Part shown: in pieces, positions 54,914 through 63,977 of the stretch | Position numbering within the stretch: position 1 is the stretch's first letter | Layout: each line of letters opens with the position of its first letter | Assembly: GCA_017999985.1 (NCBI GenBank) | Contig: JAGNKU010000006.1 | Location: forward strand, 270,686-334,685 | Source: Phycisphaerae bacterium | GTDB lineage: Bacteria; Planctomycetota; Phycisphaerae; UBA1845; Fen-1342 | Direction: 5' to 3' | Length of the DNA: 64,000 nucleotides | The notes under the pieces: generated by a model | Seen by the model: only the letters and a program-made list of their open reading frames with translations | Told to the model about the DNA's origin: nothing | Databases searched by the model: none | Made by a program: the position numbers and the translations under genes

Positions 54914-55111
54914 TCAGATGTCGGAGGTGAAGATGTCGTACATGTCGTAGTCGTAGCCGTAAGGCGAGAAGTCAGCGGGCTGGACGCTCGGCTCGTTGAA
55001 GTCGCCGGCCGCCACGTAGTCGTCGCAGCCCGTGGCCAGCACGCCGAGCAGGATCAGACCCGCACACGCCATGGCCGTCGCCGCCCGCTTGATGTTCGTG
55101 GTCATCGTCAT
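54914..55111 (-). CDS. 65-residue lipoprotein
   Basis: A small gene with a strong ribosome site (AGGAGA, 8 bases before ATG 55111). The product has a basic N-terminus, hydrophobic core and lipobox LATGC (Cys29), then a short acidic and tyrosine-rich mature part (FSPYGYDYDMYDIFTSDI). An upstream in-frame ATG at 55174 lies before the ribosome site and is rejected. Function unknown. The 236 bases up to tRNA-Val hold no gene. Confidence 0.75.
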   Translation of the reverse strand: MTMTTNIKRAATAMACAGLILLGVLATGCDDYVAAGDFNEPSVQPADFSPYGYDYDMYDIFTSDI

Positions 55112-55347
55112 CGCCGTATCTCCTGACCGCTTGGTTCTGGTTTGGGGTTCGCGGTCCGATCCGCGTCCCGACATGGAGTCTTAGTGCGGCGGAAACGCCG
55201 ATCTGACGAAACTTGGCGTTTTCAAAGCAGTCTGCGAGCGCCGACGCCGTTGTGCGGCCCCCGGCGGTCTGGAATAGGCCGGCGGACCAGCCGGAGGGGG
55301 TTGACGCGGCGGCCGGCACTTGGAAAATAAGGAGGTCAAGATGCGAC

Positions 55348-55421
55348 GGGCGTTTAGCTCAGTTGGCTAGAGCGCATCCTTCACACGGATGAGGTCACAG
55401 GTTCGAGTCCTGTAACGCCCA
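55348..55421 (+). tRNA. tRNA-Val(CAC)
   Basis: A complete 74-base cloverleaf: acceptor GGGCGTT/AACGCCC, D arm GCTC/GAGC, anticodon stem CATCC/GGATG with loop TTCACAC (anticodon CAC), and T loop TTCGAGT. No encoded CCA. TTGACG at 55301 is a possible -35, with a poor -10. Confidence 0.96.
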
Positions 55422-55669
55422 ATGGACATACTTGTCCTGTTTCGTGCAATGCCGTATCCCCCGGTACGGCGCTGTAATCGCGGGGGCCAGGGTACACTGG
55501 ACGATCGGAAGGCGTCGCAGGATCAGCGGACCGCGCCGGGATCCAGTCTGTCCGATCCGTTCGTCTGCGCGCAGTCGGCACGGTCGGCCGGCAGGCCGCC
55601 GGACCGGCAGAACACGCAGTCCCCGTGCAGAGTCGCATGCCGGGTGCCGGGCGCGGAGCGGGGCCGACG

Positions 55670-55796
55670 ATCCACCACCGCCGGCATGTGCTCGCGCCGG
55701 CGGCCGGTATGTCACCGGCGCCTGCTCAGCGGAGGCACGGAAGCACTCCGGCTTGAGCATCACGAACGTGTACGCGCACCTGCTGTACGATGACGG
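55670..55796 (+). pseudogene. frameshifted remnant of a tyrosine recombinase C-terminus
   Basis: In one frame 55670-55735 reads IHHRRHVLAPAAGMSPAPAQ then RR, like the HxLRHTFAxxLLAAGVSP..VQRR region of tyrosine integrases. In another frame 55741-55796 reads KHSGLSITNVYAHLLYDD, like GHSSISITxxVYAHLL with the catalytic Tyr. The two pieces are in the right order and spacing but in different frames, and the N-terminal part is missing. It lies about 250 bases after tRNA-Val, a usual place for integrated elements. The family call rests on pattern memory only. The rest of 55422-55846 holds no gene. Confidence 0.55.
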
Positions 55797-55846
55797 CGCG
55801 GATGGACACCGGTTTACACCCGCGACGTGGCAAGAGCAGTGCCAGC

Positions 55847-58800
55847 TCACGGGCCGGTCAGCAGCGTGACGAACGGGTTGATGTCCGCGAAGGCCGGGTA
55901 GCTCCCGTCACTGTTGATGTCGCCGTTCGTGGCCGGGCAGCCGGGGTACCACGCCTGCCAGACCTCGAAGTTCGACAGGTACAACACAAACGCATTAATG
56001 TCACCGAAATCGACGGTGCCGTCGCAGTTCAGGTCGCCGGGGAGGGTTGCCGTACAGGTCGCGTGTCGCACGGCAAAATCGTCGATCAGCGACTCGATCA
56101 ATGAGCCGGGATCCGTGTCATTCACCGTGAACCGGACCTGCACCGTCGCGGAGGGCTGGACGAAGTCGCTGACCCGCCATTCGGCGTGGATCCACTCGGC
56201 CGCGCTGCGACGAACCTCCTCTACCGGCGCCCAAGTCACGCCATCGTTGCTCACCGCCACAACCAGCGCATCGTCCATGTTGACACTCATGTGATACCAG
56301 CGCCAGTAGCTCACGAGGGCATCGCGCCCCGCGAGGTCGAGCACCGGAGACAGCAGGTGTGATGGCCCGCCGTCCACGTCGTAGGCCGAGGGATGCAACC
56401 CCGCCAGCGGCCCGGTCGTGTAGCACAGGTAGCCGTCCTCCGGGCTGTGATCATCTTCCGGTTGAGTCACCACGCCCAGATTCACCACCTGCTGCGGATC
56501 GGCGCGCTCCCAGTTGCCGGTGATCGCGCCGGCCAGAACGGTCCAATCGCTCGGCTGCTCGAAATCATCAGCGAACAGCGGGGTCCATACGCCGATCTCG
56601 TGTGAGAACGTCTCGCCCGGGGCGGCGGCCGGCAAGGTCACAGTGCCCTCAATGGTCGCCTCGACGCTGATATAGTAGCCCGGCACCTCGCCGCACGCGC
56701 GCGGCGGCAGTGTCACTTGGTACAAGTCGCCACCGAGCGCGGCGAGTGGGATCACGGCGAACGGCCCGTCGTTGACGCGGTAGTGAAGCCGCGCGGTCCC
56801 GGGCACCAGGCTCTGGCCGAAGGCGGCGATCCGCACGTCAAGGTGCCACGCCGTGTGCGGGGGGACCAAATCTGGCCGGCCATTGGGGAGCGCGATGACG
56901 GTAACGATGTTCTCAGCACCATCGCCCACGAGCGCGAAAGTCTGCGGCCCGTCGGGGACATTCTGGCCGACGACCGCAATCGTCCACTCGCCCGCCGCCG
57001 GGTTGTCCACCACCACTTGCTCGATGTTGTTGACGTGGTCGGCCTGCGTCTGGACCGCGGCGTTGGCCGGATTCAGCGGATCGAGCGACCAGGGATAGTG
57101 CTGCGTGGCGTCCGGCCCGGTGACCACCAGGTCGAGATCGTTGACGAGCGCCACACTGGCATTGGGCACCGCCGGCACATCGTCCCAGGCCAGGGTGACC
57201 TTCAACTGAGGCGTGTCGGGGGCCACCACGACAGTCCGCGTGTAGCTGCCGCCCTGGTCAACGGTGGCCTCGCAGAAGTGACCGGTCCGCAACAGTTCGA
57301 CCGCATCGCGCACACGCACCGAGCCATAGCCGAACTTGAAGTCCGGCCCGGGGTTGCCCAGATCTACGGCCGTGTGGGCGAACAGCGCCCGGAGCAGCGC
57401 GTTCCGCGGCAGCGGCTGGCCGGGAAACTGGGCCTGGAAGTCCTGCAGCACCAGCGCCGCCAGGCCGCACACGGTCGGTGCGGCCATCGACGTTCCGCAG
57501 AGGCTCACATAGCTGGCATCCCCGGTGGCGCTGCATGAGGTCACACCGAAGTCGCCGCCAATCTGACAGCCCGGAGCACAGACATCGGGTTTGATGCGCC
57601 CGTCGTCGGTTGGTCCCCAACTGCTGAAGGTCGTCATGGAGTCGTCGTTGGAGTTCACGCCGCCGACGGTCAGGTGGTTCTTGGCACCGCCCGGCGGGGC
57701 GATACTGTAGTAGTCTCCGTACCCTTCCACGTCGCAGCGGCTGCCGGAGCGTTCGTTGCCGGCGGCCCAGATCATCCGGAATGGCGCGCCGAGCGCGCCA
57801 CGTACGATGGCATCGATGAGCGCGTCGGTCACGCCGTAGTCGCCCTGCCAGGCGCAGTCGAAGCCGTTCGCCTCGACGTTGCTGCCGAGCGAAGCATTCG
57901 AGACGACCGCGCCACCCACGTTGACCGCGTCGGCGAAGTCGGTCTCGATGTCGCCGGGGTTGGTGTAGAGCGGTCCGACGGAGCCGGCCCCCTCCAACCC
58001 GTACGACAGCATCGTGACCCCCGGCGCCATGCCGCGGTACGTGGCGTTCGCGATGCCAGCGCCGCCAATCGTGCCGGCGACGTGCGTCGCGTGGGTGATC
58101 GTGCCGGAGTTGTCGAGTGCGCTGAGGCGCCCCGCGAAGTCGACGTGCGACGCGCGCGCCGTGCCGCCGTCGTAGACCAACACCGTCACGCCGGAGCCGT
58201 CCAGGCCATACGGCGGTTCCTGCACGAGATCGGCCTGTGTGCGGGCGCGGTTGCCGTCATTCGTGCCGGACAGCAGCGGCAGCGGCGGCTCGATCCATTG
58301 CACCGCGTCGAGCGCGGCGACGGCCGGAATGCCGGCCGCGGGCAGCTCGAGCACGAGACCGTTGACGCTGGCAAGCAGCGCGCGCACGGTTGCGCCGCAC
58401 GCCTCGACCAGGGCTGCGCCGCCAGAAAGGTCCACGTCCGCGTGCAGCAGGACGTAGACCGCGACGCGCTGACTGTCCGGCGTGTCGCGTGCCACCGCCG
58501 CCCAGGACGGAATCTGCCCGGCGGCCAGAGCCGGGTGCAGCTTCCACTCCGTGCGGAGCGTATCCAGGCCTACCAGGCCCGCCGTCGCGCCGAGCTGGTC
58601 CGGGTCCGTTGCATTGGCATCGAGTGCCGCGAAATATGCGCCTCCGCCGATGTAGCGCAGCAGGCGCAGCCCTCGGGCGGCGAGCGTCGCGCGCTGCTCG
58701 GCCGGGGGCGGGACATCAAACTGAACGACCACGTGCGGCCGGCCACTGTTGACTTCCGGCCAAACCGCCGCGAGCCGCTCCGCCGACACGGCCGGCAGCG

Positions 58801-58918
58801 CGGCCTGCCCGAGGCGCCAGGGCACGTGCCGCTCGGCGGCAACGACCAGCATTGAGCCGGCGAACAGCAGTAGAGCGAGCACCGGCATGGCAAGCCGGCG
58901 GCGGACGTTCATCGTCAC
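55847..58918 (-). CDS. large secreted subtilisin-like protease with dockerin-like tail
   Basis: The 1023-residue S8-family protease has a signal peptide (VLALLLFAGSMLVVAA), a propeptide-like region with an inhibitor-like pattern (30-230), and a catalytic domain with Asp250 (VYDGGTAR), His279 (THATHVAGT) and Ser477 (CGTSMAAP). Beta-sandwich regions and a jelly-roll-like segment (FADDFEQPSDW onward, about 800-950) follow. The tail has two dockerin-like repeats (NCDGTVDFGDINAFVLYL and SDGSYPAFADINPFVTLL). GTG 58918 lies 9 bases after GAGAGG; ATG 58912 is the alternative. It is a paralogue of the protease at 2565 but lacks its Ig-like domain. Confidence 0.9.
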   Translation of the reverse strand: MTMNVRRRLAMPVLALLLFAGSMLVVAAERHVPWRLGQAALPAVSAERLAAVWPEVNSGRPHVVVQFDVPPPAEQRATLAARGLRLLRYIGGGAYFAALDANATDPDQLGATAGLVGLDTLRTEWKLHPALAAGQIPSWAAVARDTPDSQRVAVYVLLHADVDLSGGAALVEACGATVRALLASVNGLVLELPAAGIPAVAALDAVQWIEPPLPLLSGTNDGNRARTQADLVQEPPYGLDGSGVTVLVYDGGTARASHVDFAGRLSALDNSGTITHATHVAGTIGGAGIANATYRGMAPGVTMLSYGLEGAGSVGPLYTNPGDIETDFADAVNVGGAVVSNASLGSNVEANGFDCAWQGDYGVTDALIDAIVRGALGAPFRMIWAAGNERSGSRCDVEGYGDYYSIAPPGGAKNHLTVGGVNSNDDSMTTFSSWGPTDDGRIKPDVCAPGCQIGGDFGVTSCSATGDASYVSLCGTSMAAPTVCGLAALVLQDFQAQFPGQPLPRNALLRALFAHTAVDLGNPGPDFKFGYGSVRVRDAVELLRTGHFCEATVDQGGSYTRTVVVAPDTPQLKVTLAWDDVPAVPNASVALVNDLDLVVTGPDATQHYPWSLDPLNPANAAVQTQADHVNNIEQVVVDNPAAGEWTIAVVGQNVPDGPQTFALVGDGAENIVTVIALPNGRPDLVPPHTAWHLDVRIAAFGQSLVPGTARLHYRVNDGPFAVIPLAALGGDLYQVTLPPRACGEVPGYYISVEATIEGTVTLPAAAPGETFSHEIGVWTPLFADDFEQPSDWTVLAGAITGNWERADPQQVVNLGVVTQPEDDHSPEDGYLCYTTGPLAGLHPSAYDVDGGPSHLLSPVLDLAGRDALVSYWRWYHMSVNMDDALVVAVSNDGVTWAPVEEVRRSAAEWIHAEWRVSDFVQPSATVQVRFTVNDTDPGSLIESLIDDFAVRHATCTATLPGDLNCDGTVDFGDINAFVLYLSNFEVWQAWYPGCPATNGDINSDGSYPAFADINPFVTLLTGP

Positions 58919-59015
58919 GGCGCAATACCTCTCTTGCCCAGGTCGCCAATCAACGCGGCCGGGGACACCGCTGGCAGTCCCCGGCCGCCGCACTGGCCAC
59001 GAATCGGCGTGCGAA

Positions 59016-61094
59016 CTACCTGCCTGTCAGCAGGGCCACGAACGGGTTGATGTCAGCAAAACTCACCAGACCGTCTAAGTTGATGTCCGCGTTGTAGATC
59101 GTGCAGTCAATGAAGGTGGTCGCGTAGGTCTCCGGATTGGCGAGGGCCAGCACGAACGGATTAATGTCCTTGAAGCTCACCACGCCGTCGCAGTTCAGGT
59201 CGCCCGTCACGGGGCCGGGCACAAACGCGGCTCCGCTCGTGGAGTTACTGTCGGGGAACGGGTGCGTCATGGGTGTCCACGTTCCGCCCGGACCCTGCGC
59301 GAGGTCATACATGTACATCGGGTAATCGGCGCCGTAGACCGTCACGGCGTACACCTTGTTGTAGCCGCAGGCCAGGCCACGGGCCGCCGAGTTGCCAGCG
59401 GGGACTGAGCTGGCCACATGGACAATTTCCGCGGTGTCGATGTTGATTGAGCACAGGCCGCTCGGCGAGCCATACTCGTCATAGCCGTACAGCAAACCGT
59501 CAGCGGCGTTGTAGTCCAAGCCGAAGAAGCGCCGCGAACCGGTGGCCGCGACCAGTGACATTGCCCCGGTGACCGGGTCGATCTCATAGATGCCCATCGG
59601 GCTGGCGTAGTTGCAGAACCCGAACAGTCGCCCACGGCCATAGGCCAGCGCGCTGACGTACTCCTGGAGATCCGTCAGATAGATCGCCGGACCTTCGAGT
59701 GGCGCGATGTAGAGCTCCGTGTTGAAGTCGCCTGAGCTGAGGTAGAGTGCGCCGTCAGGCCGACCCGCCGCGCCGTTCATGCCGAACGTGAAGCCATTGT
59801 TCCAGGTCACGTTCGGGAACCCCTCCAGGTTCGTGCTGCGCGTCGGCAGGTCGCCGTACTGGACGCCGACGAAGAGCGGACGTACCGGCTGAGGAGGCTG
59901 GGGCCCCGTGGAGGGGACGACTGAGAGGTCATCGTAGTAGACGGGTGTCGCGTGTGGCGCGTAGAGATCGATGTTTGCAATGGCCAGAGCGCCAATTCCG
60001 CCTGCCACCCAGTCGCCGGTGTAGAGCAACTGGTTGTTGTAATACTGCGTCACGGTCCCCAGCGAAGTGTCGAAATCGACCTCGACGCGAATCTCAACCC
60101 ACTGGTCATACACGATCGGCAGTGGGCTGAAGGCATTGGGATCGCGCAGCGCATCGTACACCTGACCCGTGGCGGGGTCGAAATGCAGTTCCACGGACCA
60201 GTACTTGGTCCCGCCGTCCTCGTAGTAGGCGTTCACAATGAAGTAGGTCGTTCCTGACAGGGTCGCAGGAATGTACTGCCAAGCGGTGATCACCCACTGG
60301 TCGCCAGTGAAAGCCGGCACGAACGGATGGATCGCGTCCGAAGTGTCATTCACCATGATCGAGTGCGGAGCCGAGTGCGCCTGGGCATCCGTTACGGTCC
60401 CGCAGGCAGCCGGGTCATCGTCCCAGCCATACCAGCCGCCGACGTGGTACAGATACGTGCCGTTTGCGTAGCTGTCGAAATTGTCGGACCAGCCGAGCGA
60501 GGGCGGCTCATCGCCGCAGGGGTTCGGCCAGCAGATCGTGTCGGCGCCCTGAAACTCGCCCCAGTACTCCGCGCAGAGGTATTCCGCAATCACGAGGCAG
60601 CCGCCCGTGCCGAAGCAGCAGGCTCCCACGTCCGGCTGCGGACACTGCACCATTTCGCAGGTCGTATCGTCGCCCTGATACACGCCGCCCCAGGAGTTCA
60701 CGCACTCATTCACGGTCAGGTTCGGCTGGCAGATGCCGCTCGGCAAGCAGCAGGCCCCGCGCGGCGGCTGCGGGCAGGGATTCTCCCCCGCGCAGTTGGT
60801 GCCGGCGCCCAGCCACGTACGTCCCCAGTAGAAGACGCACAGCATCTCGGTCGTCGTCATGACACAGTTGCCGCTGTCCGGGTCGCAGCAGGCCCCGATC
60901 GGCGGACAGGTGACCTCCGCACAGGTCGTGCCATCGCCCATGTACTGCCCGAAGATGGAATTGGCGCAGTAGTCCGCAGTGACACCATCGGTGCAGAGGC
61001 CGTCGATGTAGCCGCAGCACGCGCCGGTTTGGGCGAACGCCGCGCTGGCCGACAGGGCAGCCACGAGTGCCAGGGCTGGTAATAGTTTGAACAT
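59016..61094 (-). CDS. secreted GACC cysteine-repeat protein with dockerin-like tail
   Basis: The 692-residue protein has a signal peptide (cut after AAFA, residue 21), then four cysteine-rich repeats of 45-50 residues each beginning GACC (TGACCGYIDGLCTDG, IGACCDPDSGNCVMT, RGACCLPSGICQPN, VGACCFGTGGCLVI) and containing GDxTTC. A laminin-G/concanavalin-like region (about 205-395), propeller-like repeats (about 415-620) and two dockerin-like repeats (NCDGVVSFKDINPFVLAL, LDGLVSFADINPFVALL) follow. GGAGGACGAAAA precedes ATG 61094. GACC repeats are, as far as I know, common only in planctomycetes; their role is unknown. It shares an AT-rich promoter region with 61362. Confidence 0.85.
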   Translation of the reverse strand: MFKLLPALALVAALSASAAFAQTGACCGYIDGLCTDGVTADYCANSIFGQYMGDGTTCAEVTCPPIGACCDPDSGNCVMTTTEMLCVFYWGRTWLGAGTNCAGENPCPQPPRGACCLPSGICQPNLTVNECVNSWGGVYQGDDTTCEMVQCPQPDVGACCFGTGGCLVIAEYLCAEYWGEFQGADTICWPNPCGDEPPSLGWSDNFDSYANGTYLYHVGGWYGWDDDPAACGTVTDAQAHSAPHSIMVNDTSDAIHPFVPAFTGDQWVITAWQYIPATLSGTTYFIVNAYYEDGGTKYWSVELHFDPATGQVYDALRDPNAFSPLPIVYDQWVEIRVEVDFDTSLGTVTQYYNNQLLYTGDWVAGGIGALAIANIDLYAPHATPVYYDDLSVVPSTGPQPPQPVRPLFVGVQYGDLPTRSTNLEGFPNVTWNNGFTFGMNGAAGRPDGALYLSSGDFNTELYIAPLEGPAIYLTDLQEYVSALAYGRGRLFGFCNYASPMGIYEIDPVTGAMSLVAATGSRRFFGLDYNAADGLLYGYDEYGSPSGLCSINIDTAEIVHVASSVPAGNSAARGLACGYNKVYAVTVYGADYPMYMYDLAQGPGGTWTPMTHPFPDSNSTSGAAFVPGPVTGDLNCDGVVSFKDINPFVLALANPETYATTFIDCTIYNADINLDGLVSFADINPFVALLTGR

Positions 61095-61240
61095 TTTTCG
61101 TCCTCCAGGTCTTGCGGAGCCGCGCCGCCGCTCATGCACCGCGCACCAGCGGTCGGTAGGCCGTGAAAGGGGGCCGCTTGGGCATCGATCTGACTCTCGC
61201 GACCCGCGCCTCCGTCCGCACGAGCCGCACGCCGGCAGGT

Positions 61241-61269
61241 ACGATAACACTTTGCCACGCCAATTGCAA
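61241..61269 (-). promoter_or_regulatory. promoter of the GACC-repeat gene
   Basis: On the minus strand TTGCAA (61269-61264) and TATCGT (61246-61241) are 17 bases apart. The surrounding 61250-61330 is the most AT-rich stretch seen here and also lies upstream of the divergent gene at 61362, for which TATAAA at 61289 is a candidate -10. Confidence 0.5.
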
Positions 61270-61361
61270 TATCAATTTATTTTTTGGCTATAAAGCATTT
61301 CTTATGAAGAACTTATGCAGACAGATTGACGCGGTATCCAAAGGGGGGTACACTCACATGG

Positions 61362-62618
61362 ATGAAAGCCTCGCGAGCGAACCAACGGTCGCTGGACTTC
61401 GCCGTCCAAGCGGAGAGCGTTATCCAGCACCTGCGCCGCGCGCTGGCGGACGTCATCAACGGCATGCCGGGCTTCACCTATCGCCGGCCCAATGACCTGG
61501 CGGGCGCCTTGAACCTCGACCCGAAGCTGGCCTGGAAAGTCGGCCGCTGCATCGAGGGCGGCGACCCCTTTGCCTGCGCCCAGTTCGTGCCCGGGCCGAC
61601 CGGCATGCGCGCTTTCTTACGCGCAGCGCAGCGCCACGCCGCTCCCGCCGGCGCGCTCGAGCGCGCCCGCCACGCGTTCGACGCCTTCCGCGAACTCGTG
61701 CACACGCACGCCGGCACACGCAAATCCTTCAACATGCTCGCCGCCGGCCTTGCCACCAGCGAACGCGTCCGCGCGGACGTCGAGCATCGCCGGCTGACGT
61801 TCGAGGGCGGCACGTATGTCTGGGGCGTGCAGGCCCGCACGATCTTTCGCGTGAACCTCGTCCATCCGTCGGCGAATCCGGATGCCTGGGATGGGGCGAC
61901 GCTCCGCGGCTTCATCGATTTTCGGCGCATGCGCCCCAACGTCGCCTGGCGAATCGCGCGTCCGGTCTCGGTCGACTGCGCCCACGGGGTGCATGCCGCG
62001 CCGGTCCGCTCCGTGCTCGATCCGCGCGCCGCCGATGGCGTGCCCCTGCTCACGGATTTCTGCACGCAGCCCTATCCCCAGTTCCGCCCGGTCGTCGGGG
62101 CTCACGGCGAGCGGGAATTCGAGTTCGTGGCGGACTCGGTCGGAAACACCGCGCGGATCACCTGTGTCACGGGCGAAGCGCTGCGGGCGGTCGAACCGCG
62201 CTATCGCACCGAGCTGTACCCGGAATTCTGCGCGGCGTTCCCGGTGCGGATGCCCGCCGAAGTCCTGATCTTTGACCTGCTGTTGCACCGCGCGCTCTTT
62301 GCCAACGGCGGCCCGCTGCGCGCCGAACTGTATGGCGACCTGTTCGGCGGCGGACCGGGCGTCCGGTATGAGCCGAGCGACCGGCTGCCGCTGCACGACC
62401 CACTGGTCCATCTCGGCACCGGGCCCGACGCGGCCCTTACGCCGGATATCCCGCGGTATCCTGACATGCTGCACTACGCGCTGGAACGGCTCGGCTGGAA
62501 CGGCCAGGAGTTTGACCTCTATCGCCTGCGCATGCAGTATCCGCCGATTCCCACCACGTTGATGCTCTGCAAGCCGCTGCCCAACCACCCCACCACAGGC
62601 GCGCTGCACCAATTGTGA
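61362..62618 (+). CDS. conserved-looking protein of unknown function
   Basis: The 418-residue protein has no signal peptide or membrane helix. Residues about 10-60 (QAESVIQHLRRALADVINGM, then RPNDLAGALNLDPKLAWKVG) look like a helix-turn-helix of the Cro/XRE kind, so it may be a DNA-binding regulator. The remainder is mixed alpha/beta with no recognised motif. ATG 61362 follows AAAGGGGGG by 13 bases, a rather long spacing. Transcription is divergent from the GACC-repeat gene. Confidence 0.65.
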   Translation: MKASRANQRSLDFAVQAESVIQHLRRALADVINGMPGFTYRRPNDLAGALNLDPKLAWKVGRCIEGGDPFACAQFVPGPTGMRAFLRAAQRHAAPAGALERARHAFDAFRELVHTHAGTRKSFNMLAAGLATSERVRADVEHRRLTFEGGTYVWGVQARTIFRVNLVHPSANPDAWDGATLRGFIDFRRMRPNVAWRIARPVSVDCAHGVHAAPVRSVLDPRAADGVPLLTDFCTQPYPQFRPVVGAHGEREFEFVADSVGNTARITCVTGEALRAVEPRYRTELYPEFCAAFPVRMPAEVLIFDLLLHRALFANGGPLRAELYGDLFGGGPGVRYEPSDRLPLHDPLVHLGTGPDAALTPDIPRYPDMLHYALERLGWNGQEFDLYRLRMQYPPIPTTLMLCKPLPNHPTTGALHQL

Positions 62619-62787
62619 TGCCACCGCGTGTCTGCGCGCCAAGCCCGGTGGGCGAAACCGCAGACGAGCTGCGCCGCGCCAAGTCGCCCTGTTCAGGCCG
62701 GCGCCCCTTCCGGACAACCGACCCGTACGACGACTTCGGGTCCATCGACGCCACGATCGTTCAGGTTTCCTCGGACCACGCGGTTGA

Positions 62788-63255
62788 CTCCTCCAGGGTG
62801 TACGCGGCCGGCTTCCAGATAGGTGGGGGCATGGCGTCCCTGCTGAGCAGCACACGGCCGTAGACGCTCGCGGCGTTCACCTCGGACGACAGGCGGAGAA
62901 GGCACGCGACACGACTTGCTCAATTGGCGCCGAATCAGAGTGCGGCGTAAACGACTCTGCCGACGCGAGTTGTCGCGTCGCGACGTGTGGTGTCACGGAC
63001 GAGGGGGAAATGGTGGCGGACGGACTTGAACCGTGCGCCTCCAAATCGCAAGCAGTTGTCTCCACAAGCACTTACGAATCCACCGGACCGGCGTGTTGTA
63101 CTCCTGGTTGTACCCAGCTCGCCGAAAAAGCGACATTGGACGCGCGCCTCGCCGAGGTCGCCGCAACATGGCCGACGCTGCCAGAGCCCGTGAAGGCCGG
63201 CATCCTGGCGATGGTCCGGGCGAGCGCTGGTGACGGGCAAGGGGGCAAGCCATGA
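62788..63255 (+). pseudogene. open tail resembling the end of a mobile-element integrase reading frame
   Basis: The frame is open from after TGA 62785-62787 to TGA 63253-63255. It runs through a tRNA 3'-end-like sequence read on the other strand and ends in LAEVAATWPTLPEPVKAGILAMV, a helical segment. Integrases of GC-rich bacteria that lie at att sites often end with such tails, but no recombinase core is present upstream, so this is a remnant or a short gene starting at ATG 63010. The part 62619-62790 has no recognisable content. Confidence 0.35.
63011..63066 (-). other. tRNA 3'-end-like sequence, possible attachment site
   Basis: On the minus strand ACGGTTCAAGTCCGT is a T-arm (4-bp stem, 7-base loop), followed by CCGCCACCA like an acceptor 3' end. 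Upstream sequence to 63066 does not fold into a full cloverleaf, so this is not an intact tRNA. It fits an att core left by integration into the 3' end of a tRNA or tmRNA gene. Confidence 0.4.
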
Positions 63256-63680
63256 GCTTCGACCTGCGTGCCTACGCTGCCGAGCATCGGCTCCGGGTTC
63301 GCAACGTGCACGACGGTGGCCCGGTGCCGCCGGTGCGGCGTCGGAGCGACCGCACCGCCGTCGCCTACCGCAGTGGCGCCGATCGCGCCGACGCCATCAT
63401 CTGCCGCGACGGGTACGTCGATTACGGCGGGCAGGGCCACGACCGCGTCGAGTTCTGCGTCCTGTGCCGCAGCTCGCGTGTCCTGCGTGCCCGGCTCCGG
63501 CTGCTGGCCGAGGTCGGGGCCACGATCACCCAGATGGGCGACACGGAGGCCGTTGGGCATGCTCCGCTGACACGGATTGACGAGGTGCTGGCGGCATTGC
63601 GGCCGTACCGGCGCCGGGAAGCCCCGGCTGGCGCGCGGGTTCCCGGCCCACAGGCGACGCAGCCCCTGGAGGTGGGATGA
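63252..63680 (+). CDS. small protein of a probable mobile element
   Basis: The 142-residue protein (start SFDLRAYAAEHRLRVRNVHD) has no membrane helix. A cysteine pair occurs in the centre (CRDGYVDYGG, FCVLCRSSRVLRARLRLLAE). It starts inside the stop of the previous frame (ATGA) and its stop overlaps the next start, a tight operon arrangement. No known family is recognised. Placement beside an att-like sequence suggests accessory DNA. Confidence 0.55.
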   Translation: MSFDLRAYAAEHRLRVRNVHDGGPVPPVRRRSDRTAVAYRSGADRADAIICRDGYVDYGGQGHDRVEFCVLCRSSRVLRARLRLLAEVGATITQMGDTEAVGHAPLTRIDEVLAALRPYRRREAPAGARVPGPQATQPLEVG

Positions 63681-63901
63681 TGAACCCGGCCGACACGAAC
63701 TGGGCGGTGAACTGCCACGTGAGCCCCGCACCGACGGGACCTCAACGGCATTCGGCACCGGGCACGTGGGCCGGCTCGTTCTCGCCGACGGTGCCGCGCC
63801 ATCCGCCCACCGGCGCCGGCATGCCGGCCGGATCGCGATTGCGCGAGTCGGCCACCCCCCGGGGGGCGCGCCCCAATTCTGTTCGGCACTCGACTTGCTA
63901 G
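63677..63901 (+). CDS. possible small protein
   Basis: A 74-residue frame that begins in an ATGA overlap with the previous gene. The product is rich in Pro, Thr, Ser and Arg and shows no motif, so it may not be a real protein despite the overlap. GGTGGG precedes the ATG. Confidence 0.3.
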   Translation: MMNPADTNWAVNCHVSPAPTGPQRHSAPGTWAGSFSPTVPRHPPTGAGMPAGSRLRESATPRGARPNSVRHSTC

Positions 63902-63977
63902 GGCATGCGAAAAACACACGCGGGTTTAACACGATCTTAATTTGCGCTTTGCCTCAGGCCTGCGCATTATCTCCCGC

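Noticed and set aside
55381..55850. Minus-strand frames ending TGLEPVTSSV or LQDSNL
   Set aside because: These peptides are translations of the antisense of tRNA-Val and appear as false proteins in many genomes.
62615..62863. Short plus-strand frames after the 61362 gene
   Set aside because: No ribosome site, no motif, and competing frames of similar length cover the same bases.
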